A stretch of 12,796 nt of DNA from JBJHBY01 sp050485745 (GTDB lineage: Bacteria > Pseudomonadota > Gammaproteobacteria > Pseudomonadales > CAMLJR01): positions 1-12,796 of the forward strand of contig JBJHBY010000092.1 of NCBI GenBank assembly GCA_050485745.1. The letters run 5' to 3'. The notes beneath the pieces are model-generated. The model was not told the origin of the DNA, ran no database searches, and was given only the letters and a program-made list of their open reading frames with translations. The position numbers and the translations under genes were made by a program. Shown one piece after another: positions 7,124 to 12,796 of this stretch. Every line of letters starts with the position of its first letter. Position 1 is the first letter of the stretch.

Positions 7124-7555
7124 ATGAGCATGACCATTCACTGCGATATCGTCAGCGCCGAGGAGTCCATCTATTCCGGGCTGGTAGAGATGGTCGTGGC
7201 CCACGGTACCCAGGGCGACCTGGGTGTACTCTACGGCCACGCGCCGCTGCTGACCGCCCTGAAGCCGGGGCCGGTGCGCATTGTTACCCAGGGCGGCGAA
7301 GAGCAGGTGTACTACGTATCCGGTGGCTATCTGGAAGTACAGCCCCGGCGCGTCACCGTACTGGCGGATACCGCCGTGCGTGCAGGAGATCTGGACGAGG
7401 CTGCCGCGGTCGAGGCGGCCAGGGCCGCGGAGCACGCATTGGTCAATCAGACCGGCGACTTCGACTATTCCCGCGCCGCTTCGGAACTGGCTGCCGCCGC
7501 GGCGCAGCTGCGCACCATCCAGCAGCTGCGCAAGAAGCTCGGAGTCAAGGGCTGA
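7124..7555 (+). CDS. atpC: ATP synthase F1 subunit epsilon
   Basis: The 143-aa product (E. coli 139 aa) joins gamma to the c-ring and can inhibit ATP hydrolysis through its C-terminal helices. The N-terminal beta-sandwich (about 1-86) shows DIVSAEESIYSGLVEMV, GHAPLLTALKPGPVRIV and YVSGGYLEVQP. The C-terminal helical hairpin (about 88-140) is Ala-rich, with LRTIQQLRKKL at its end. The start is ATG 7124, with GAGG (7111-7114) 9 nt upstream; an ATG two codons later is a possible alternative. This is the last gene of the operon. Confidence 0.96.
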   Translation: MSMTIHCDIVSAEESIYSGLVEMVVAHGTQGDLGVLYGHAPLLTALKPGPVRIVTQGGEEQVYYVSGGYLEVQPRRVTVLADTAVRAGDLDEAAAVEAARAAEHALVNQTGDFDYSRAASELAAAAAQLRTIQQLRKKLGVKG

Positions 7556-7572
7556 TACCGGGCGACACACGG

Positions 7573-7610
7573 CGGTCATCATGACCGGGTAAAAGGGCCA
7601 CTGCGGTGGC
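7573..7610 (+). other. Two small tandem stem-loops after atpC
   Basis: The first hairpin is CGGTCA/TGACCG (7573-7578 with 7582-7587, loop TCA). The second is GCCAC/GTGGC (7597-7601 with 7606-7610, loop TGCG). They lie in the gene-free stretch between atpC and glmU, just ahead of the longer terminator-like stem. They may help protect or process the 3' end of the atp mRNA; that is inferred. No small ORF with a ribosome-binding site was noticed here. Confidence 0.4.
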
Positions 7611-7612
7611 TG

Positions 7613-7648
7613 ACGCAAAGGGGTAGCCAACTGGCTACCCCTTTGCGT
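7613..7648 (+). terminator. Probable terminator of the atp operon
   Basis: A perfect 16-bp stem (7613-7628 with 7633-7648) closes a 4-nt AACT loop. The stem has a G/C-rich middle (GGGGTAGCC/GGCTACCCC) and an AAA/TTT segment below it. Only a weak T-tract (ATTT, 7649-7652) follows, so release may be incomplete. Its place 58 bp after atpC, ahead of a gene of unrelated pathway, supports a terminator. Read from the other strand it has no T-tract. Confidence 0.65.
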
Positions 7649-7658
7649 ATTTGGCCAG

Positions 7659-7728
7659 GGCACCTCTGATTCATTCGGCGATCGCTCAGGCCTTGCGTTG
7701 ATCCATTGCCGAATGAATCAGAGGTGCC
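7659..7728. repeat. 70-bp element with perfect 21-bp terminal inverted repeats (MITE-like)
   Basis: The left arm at 7659-7679 (beginning GGCACCTCTGATTCATTC) is exactly the reverse complement of the right arm at 7708-7728 (ending GAATGAATCAGAGGTGCC). The 28-bp interior encodes nothing and begins with GCGATCGC, which overlaps the left arm (7678-7685). Arms of this length, perfection and spacing look like the ends of a tiny non-autonomous transposon, but no clear target duplication flanks it (CCAG on the left, TAGT on the right). The 28-nt loop argues against an ordinary terminator. No second copy exists in this window, so repeat status in the genome is unproven. Confidence 0.6.
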
Positions 7729-7734
7729 TAGTAT
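7706..7734 (+). promoter_or_regulatory. Candidate glmU promoter, -35 inside the inverted repeat
   Basis: TTGCCG (7706-7711) and TAGTAT (7729-7734) are separated by 17 bp, with 4 of 6 consensus matches each. The -35 lies at the inner edge of the right repeat arm and the -10 just outside the element. Transcription would start near 7741, about 30 nt before the glmU GTG. The match is moderate, and such matches are common by chance. Confidence 0.35.
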
Positions 7735-7771
7735 TGATCGACTGCTTTTTCATCCCCGCAAGGAACGACAG

Positions 7772-9139
7772 GTGGATTTCGACGTCATCATCCTCGCCGC
7801 GGGGCAGGGCACGCGCATGCGCTCGGCCCGGCCCAAGGTCCTTCACAACCTGGCTGGCAAGCCTCTGCTGGGCCATGTTATCGACACCGCCAGTGCCCTG
7901 GGTGCGCGGCAAATTCACACCGTGATCGGCCATGGTGCGGATCAGGTGCGTGAATGTCTGGGTGATGCACCCTGCCGCTGGGCCCTGCAGGAACAACAAC
8001 GGGGCACCGGCCATGCCGTGGCCCAGGCCATGCCGGGGGTTGCCGGTGATGGCGTGGCCCTGATCCTGTACGGCGACGTGCCCCTGGTGCGAGCCGAGAC
8101 CCTGCGCCCCCTGCTGGACAGCGCCGCCGCTGGCGCGCTGGCTCTGTTGACCGTTGAGCTGGATGACCCCACCGGCTATGGCCGCATCCTGCGCGATGCC
8201 GGGGAGCGCATCCTGGGTATCGTGGAACAGAAGGATGCCAGCCCGGAACAGCTCGCCGTGCGTGAGGTGAACACGGGTATCCTCGCGGCACCGGTGGCGA
8301 GACTCGCGGACTGGCTGCCCCGGCTCAGCGCCAACAACGCCCAGGGTGAGTACTACCTGACGGATATCGTCGCCATGGCCGTAGCCGATGGCGTGGCCGT
8401 CAGCGCCCACGCGCCGTCCGCCCCCTGGGAGGTCGAGGGCGTCAACAATCGCTTGCAGCTGGCAGCCCTGGAGCGCCGCTACCAGCGCAACTGCGCCGAA
8501 CAGCTGCTGCACGATGGTGTTGCCCTGGCCGATCCGGCGCGGCTGGATGTGCGTGGCGAGCTCCGCGCCGGTCGTGATGTTTACATCGACGTCAACTGTG
8601 TCTTCGAAGGCCGTGTGGTCATCGGGGATGATGTGCAAGTGGGTGCCAACTGCGTGATCATCGACAGCGAGATTGGCGCGGGCAGCGTGATCAAGCCTTT
8701 CAGTCATCTCGAGGGCGCACGTATCGCAGGCCGCGGCGAGGTCGGGCCCTACGCCCGTTTGCGCCCGGGCACCGAACTGGCCGAGGGCGCCAAGGTTGGC
8801 AACTTCGTCGAAACCAAGAAAAGCCGCATCGGCCCCGGTTCCAAGGTGAACCATCTCACCTATATCGGCGATGCCGACATCGGCAGCCATGCCAATGTGG
8901 GTGCCGGCACCATTACCTGCAACTACGATGGGGTCAACAAGCACAAAACCCGGATCGGCGATGGCGCCTTTATCGGCTCCAACACCTCGCTGGTCGCTCC
9001 GGTATCCATTGGCGCAGGTGCCACGGTGGGCGCGGGCTCGACCATTACCGGGGATGTGCCCGACGGCCAGCTGGCCGTGGCCCGGGGCAAGCAACGCAAC
9101 ATCGATGGCTGGCGCCGTCCGGAAAAGAAATCTTCATGA
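7772..9139 (+). CDS. glmU: GlmU, bifunctional GlcN-1-P acetyltransferase / GlcNAc-1-P uridylyltransferase
   Basis: GlmU acetylates glucosamine-1-phosphate, then uridylylates it to UDP-GlcNAc, the cytoplasmic precursor of peptidoglycan and lipid A. The N-terminal uridylyltransferase domain (about 1-227) has the signature LAAGQGTRM (8-16), K22 in RPKVLH, the metal-binding D102 in YGDVPL, and EVEGVNNRLQL. The C-terminal acetyltransferase is a left-handed beta-helix of hexapeptide repeats with H361 in NHLTYIGDA (E. coli H363) and GAGTITCNYDG. The length from GTG 7772 is 455 aa (E. coli 456). GTG is chosen because AAGGA (7760-7764) lies 7 nt upstream and the protein begins directly before VIILAAGQGTR. 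A TTG at 7706 would draw 22 foreign residues from the inverted repeat. Confidence 0.97.
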   Translation: MDFDVIILAAGQGTRMRSARPKVLHNLAGKPLLGHVIDTASALGARQIHTVIGHGADQVRECLGDAPCRWALQEQQRGTGHAVAQAMPGVAGDGVALILYGDVPLVRAETLRPLLDSAAAGALALLTVELDDPTGYGRILRDAGERILGIVEQKDASPEQLAVREVNTGILAAPVARLADWLPRLSANNAQGEYYLTDIVAMAVADGVAVSAHAPSAPWEVEGVNNRLQLAALERRYQRNCAEQLLHDGVALADPARLDVRGELRAGRDVYIDVNCVFEGRVVIGDDVQVGANCVIIDSEIGAGSVIKPFSHLEGARIAGRGEVGPYARLRPGTELAEGAKVGNFVETKKSRIGPGSKVNHLTYIGDADIGSHANVGAGTITCNYDGVNKHKTRIGDGAFIGSNTSLVAPVSIGAGATVGAGSTITGDVPDGQLAVARGKQRNIDGWRRPEKKSS

Positions 9140-9192
9140 CATTCATCCCGGGCTGCGGCAACGGGACGGCATTGAAATAAGGAAGTGACGCG

Positions 9193-11025
<1,833 letters not shown>

Positions 11026-11034
11026 CGGCAGGAT

Positions 11035-12234
11035 TCAGAGCACGCCCTGTTCGCGCAGCGCGTCGATGTCCTGCGCGTTCAGCCCCAGCATCCCGCCCAG
11101 GATCTCATCATTGTGCGCCCCCACCGCCGGGCCGCTCCATTCGGTGCGGCCGGGGGTGTCGGCCAGGCGCGGAGCGATGGCGGGAATGGTGAGTTCGCGG
11201 CCATCGACCTCAATGCGCTCCAGCAGGCCGCGGGCCTGATAGTGCGGATCCTCGAACAGATCGGCGACGCTGTAGATGGGGCCGGCGGGCACCCGTGCCT
11301 GCTCCAGGATGTCGAGCACCTGTGACTGGAGCAGGCGAGCGCACCAGTGGCCGATGGCGGCGTCGATCTCCTGTTCCCGCTGCACTCGGCCGGGGTTGTG
11401 TGCGAGCGCCGGGTCGTCGGCCAGGTCCTGGCGGCCGATCGCGGTCATCAGGCGCCTGTAGATGGAATTACCGTTGCCGCCGATGACCACATATTTATCG
11501 TCGCGGCAGCGATAGGTATTGGTCGGCACGATGCCGGTAACGGTGGTGCCGGAGGGCTCGCGCACCACGCCGGCCCCGGCGTATTCGGGCACCACCGCTT
11601 CCATCAGGTTGAACATCGATTCGAAGATCGCCACATCCACCACCTGACCGGGCTGGCCCAGGCGCTGCCGCGCGAGCAAGGCCATGACGGTGCCCAGCGC
11701 CGCGTGCAGCCCGGCGATGGTGTCGCCGATGCTCAGGTTGGGCCGCACCGGCGCTTCGCCGGGAAAGCCGTTGACGTAACGAAAGCCGCTGAAGGCCTCG
11801 CACACCGAGGCGTAGCCCGGTTTGTGGGCGTAGGGGCCGGTCTGGCCATAGCCGGAGATGCGGGTATAGACGAGATCGGGATTGATCGCCCGGATTGCCT
11901 CCGGCCCCAGTCCCCAGTCCTCCATCACCCCGGGGCGGAAGTTCTCCACCAGTACGTCGCAGCTGCCCGCCAGGCGGCGCACCAGATCGCGACCGGCCTC
12001 CTGGCGCAGGTCCAGGGTCACCGATTTCTTGTTGCGCCCCACCGAGTGCCACCACAGGGAGGTGCCGTCGCGCACCACCCGCCAGTTGCGGATCGGATCC
12101 CCCACGCCGGGGGGCTCGACCTTGATCACCTCGGCACCGAAGTAGCCCAGCACCGAGCCGGTAAACGGCCCGGCGATGAGCTGGCCGAGCTCGAGTACGC
12201 GGATGCCCTGCAGCGGGCGGGGCGGGTGGGGCAT
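11035..12234 (-). CDS. Family III (CaiB/BaiF) CoA-transferase, substrate unknown
   Basis: The 399-aa product has the length and motifs of class III CoA-transferases, which move CoA between carboxylic acids through an aspartyl-CoA thioester. Seen in order: LIAGPFTGSVLGYFGAEVIK (19-38), GRNKKSVTLDLR (66-77), DVLVENFRPG (93-102), ISGYGQTGPY (126-135) and the catalytic D171 in LSIGDTIAGLHAALG. The C-terminal part (VPAGPIYSVADLFEDPHYQARG) is typical. Overall it resembles the SUGCT-like dicarboxylate group, but the substrate cannot be read from sequence alone and no pathway partners are in view. The start is ATG 12234-12232, with GGAGA 5 nt upstream. It is convergent with glmS, with stop codons 9 bp apart. 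Confidence 0.9.
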   Translation of the reverse strand: MPHPPRPLQGIRVLELGQLIAGPFTGSVLGYFGAEVIKVEPPGVGDPIRNWRVVRDGTSLWWHSVGRNKKSVTLDLRQEAGRDLVRRLAGSCDVLVENFRPGVMEDWGLGPEAIRAINPDLVYTRISGYGQTGPYAHKPGYASVCEAFSGFRYVNGFPGEAPVRPNLSIGDTIAGLHAALGTVMALLARQRLGQPGQVVDVAIFESMFNLMEAVVPEYAGAGVVREPSGTTVTGIVPTNTYRCRDDKYVVIGGNGNSIYRRLMTAIGRQDLADDPALAHNPGRVQREQEIDAAIGHWCARLLQSQVLDILEQARVPAGPIYSVADLFEDPHYQARGLLERIEVDGRELTIPAIAPRLADTPGRTEWSGPAVGAHNDEILGGMLGLNAQDIDALREQGVL

Positions 12235-12258
12235 GGTGGTCTCCGGTCGGTTGAAGGT

Positions 12259-12293
12259 CCGGCCGGATGGCCGGGCGACGCAGGGGTCGCCCG
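12259..12293 (-). other. Two overlapping, mutually exclusive hairpins upstream of the CoA-transferase
   Basis: One stem pairs 12272-12279 with 12286-12293 (CGGGCGAC/GTCGCCCG, 6-nt loop). Another pairs 12259-12264 with 12269-12274 (CCGGCC/GGCCGG, GGAT loop). They share 12272-12274, so only one can form fully. They lie 25-59 bp before the CoA-transferase ATG, where its leader RNA would be. Switch-like behaviour is possible, but GC-rich DNA forms such stems readily. No convincing -35/-10 pair was seen on this strand in 12235-12349. Confidence 0.3.
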
Positions 12294-12312
12294 TATCTTA
12301 GCGCCTGGAAGG

Positions 12313-12334
12313 CCGTGGCGCAGCCGCGCCACGG
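12313..12334 (-). terminator. Possible terminator after the TpsB gene
   Basis: A perfect 9-bp stem, CCGTGGCGC/GCGCCACGG (12313-12321 with 12326-12334, 4-nt loop), lies 15 bp past the stop codon of the minus-strand transporter gene. The T-tract after it on the minus strand is poor (CCTTCC), so termination may be weak or Rho-assisted. Confidence 0.45.
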
Positions 12335-12349
12335 TTATTCGGAGATTTC

Positions 12350-12796
12350 CTAGAAGCTGTACGCCAGCCGCACCCAGGTCAGCGGGTTGCGATCCCGGGT
12401 GTCGGATGTCGGCTCACCCCCGGCAACGCGCCAGGCAACCGCGGCATCCAGGTGCCAGCCCCACTGGGACCAGCGCACACCCACACCGGCACCGCTGCGG
12501 CTTTCGCTGTCCTTCTCTGCACCGGGCCGGGGGTTGGCGTTGATCTCGACATTGCCACTGTCATAGAACACATAGGGCATCAGGTTATTCAGGCTGTAAC
12601 GCAACTCGGTCTGCAGCAGCCAGCCTTCGTCGCCAAAGCTTTCCCCCACCGGATAGGCGCGCACACCGTTGGGTCCACCGAGGCCGAAGCTTTCCGAGGA
12701 ATCCAGGTTCTTGCCGGCCCACTGCCCGGAAGCGCGGGCATAGAGGGAGAAGTTGCCGGGCAGGGCCTGCAGGCGGGCCACATCCAGGTTCATCTT
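12350..12796 (-). CDS. TpsB/ShlB-family outer-membrane transporter, C-terminal part (5' end outside window)
   Basis: This is the last 148 codons or so of a beta-barrel protein whose frame is open at the right edge. The Met at 12793-12791 is probably internal. The segment SESFGLGGPNGVRAYPVGES matches the conserved loop 6 region of two-partner-secretion TpsB proteins (FhaC/ShlB/HecB, Omp85 superfamily), whose Arg reaches into the barrel. The strands that follow alternate in polarity (GWLLQTELRYSL, YVFYDSGNVEI, GAGVGVRW, GWHLDAAVAWRV). The protein ends WVRLAYSF, with the C-terminal Phe used for BAM-dependent insertion. TpsB proteins carry a large TpsA exoprotein, such as an adhesin or haemolysin, across the outer membrane. 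No tpsA is in the window. Members are usually about 550-600 aa, so about three quarters is missing here. Confidence 0.85.
   Translation of the reverse strand, partial: KMNLDVARLQALPGNFSLYARASGQWAGKNLDSSESFGLGGPNGVRAYPVGESFGDEGWLLQTELRYSLNNLMPYVFYDSGNVEINANPRPGAEKDSESRSGAGVGVRWSQWGWHLDAAVAWRVAGGEPTSDTRDRNPLTWVRLAYSF

Noticed and set aside
4516..7137. Minus-strand open frame of 873 codons across atpG, atpD and part of atpA
   Set aside because: It lies wholly opposite strongly conserved atp genes, has a His/Asp/Gly/Val-rich composition typical of GC-rich antisense frames, and matches no family I recognise.
7659..7728. CRISPR-like repeat
   Set aside because: There is a single inverted pair and no direct repeats with spacers.
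7718..9094. Minus-strand open frame of 458 codons opposite glmU
   Set aside because: Shadow of the regular hexapeptide-repeat codons of glmU; no domain seen.
9140..9192. glmS ribozyme/riboswitch upstream of glmS
   Set aside because: The 53-bp gap is too short and lacks the fold; that ribozyme belongs mainly to Gram-positive bacteria.
11347..12543. Plus-strand open frame of 398 codons opposite the CoA-transferase
   Set aside because: The minus-strand frame has clear family III CoA-transferase motifs and a good ribosome-binding site; the plus frame is His/Gly/Ala-rich noise.

Overview
The window is a GC-rich chromosomal segment (roughly 60-65% G+C by eye). Its order is parB - atpI - atpBEFHAGDC - glmU - glmS, the ancestral gammaproteobacterial layout also seen in Pseudomonas and relatives. 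Subunit sequences and lengths (AtpF 156 aa, AtpG 287 aa, GlmU 455 aa, GlmS 610 aa) also point to Gammaproteobacteria. A Chromatiales/Ectothiorhodospiraceae-like host is a guess that the window cannot prove. No oriC-like DnaA boxes or parS site were seen.

Layout. Positions 1-345 hold the 3' end of parB. A near-consensus sigma70 promoter (399-427) and a leader stem-loop (439-473) precede the complete F1Fo ATP synthase operon (532-7555): atpI, then the Fo genes a, c and b, then the F1 genes delta, alpha, gamma, beta and epsilon. All catalytic and proton-path residues checked are present. Small perfect hairpins follow atpE and atpA. Positions 7556-7771 have no gene but are rich in inverted repeats: three stem-loops, the last a likely operon terminator, then a 70-bp element with perfect 21-bp terminal inverted repeats that may supply part of a promoter for glmU. 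glmU and glmS (7772-11025) make UDP-GlcNAc from fructose-6-phosphate for cell-wall and LPS synthesis. The conserved block ends there. On the minus strand lie a family III CoA-transferase of unknown substrate (11035-12234), tail to tail with glmS and only 9 bp away, and the C-terminal part of a TpsB/ShlB-type outer-membrane transporter running off the right edge.

The most unusual feature is in atpI. A run of nine T's (840-848) puts the last part of the gene one base out of frame. Reading -1 at an ideal slippery heptamer, or adding one T, restores a normal 126-aa AtpI. This is either a homopolymer sequencing error, a real truncation, or slippage-controlled expression. The second point of interest is the 70-bp inverted-repeat element between atpC and glmU. 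Otherwise the window is housekeeping DNA, and no novel multi-gene system is visible.
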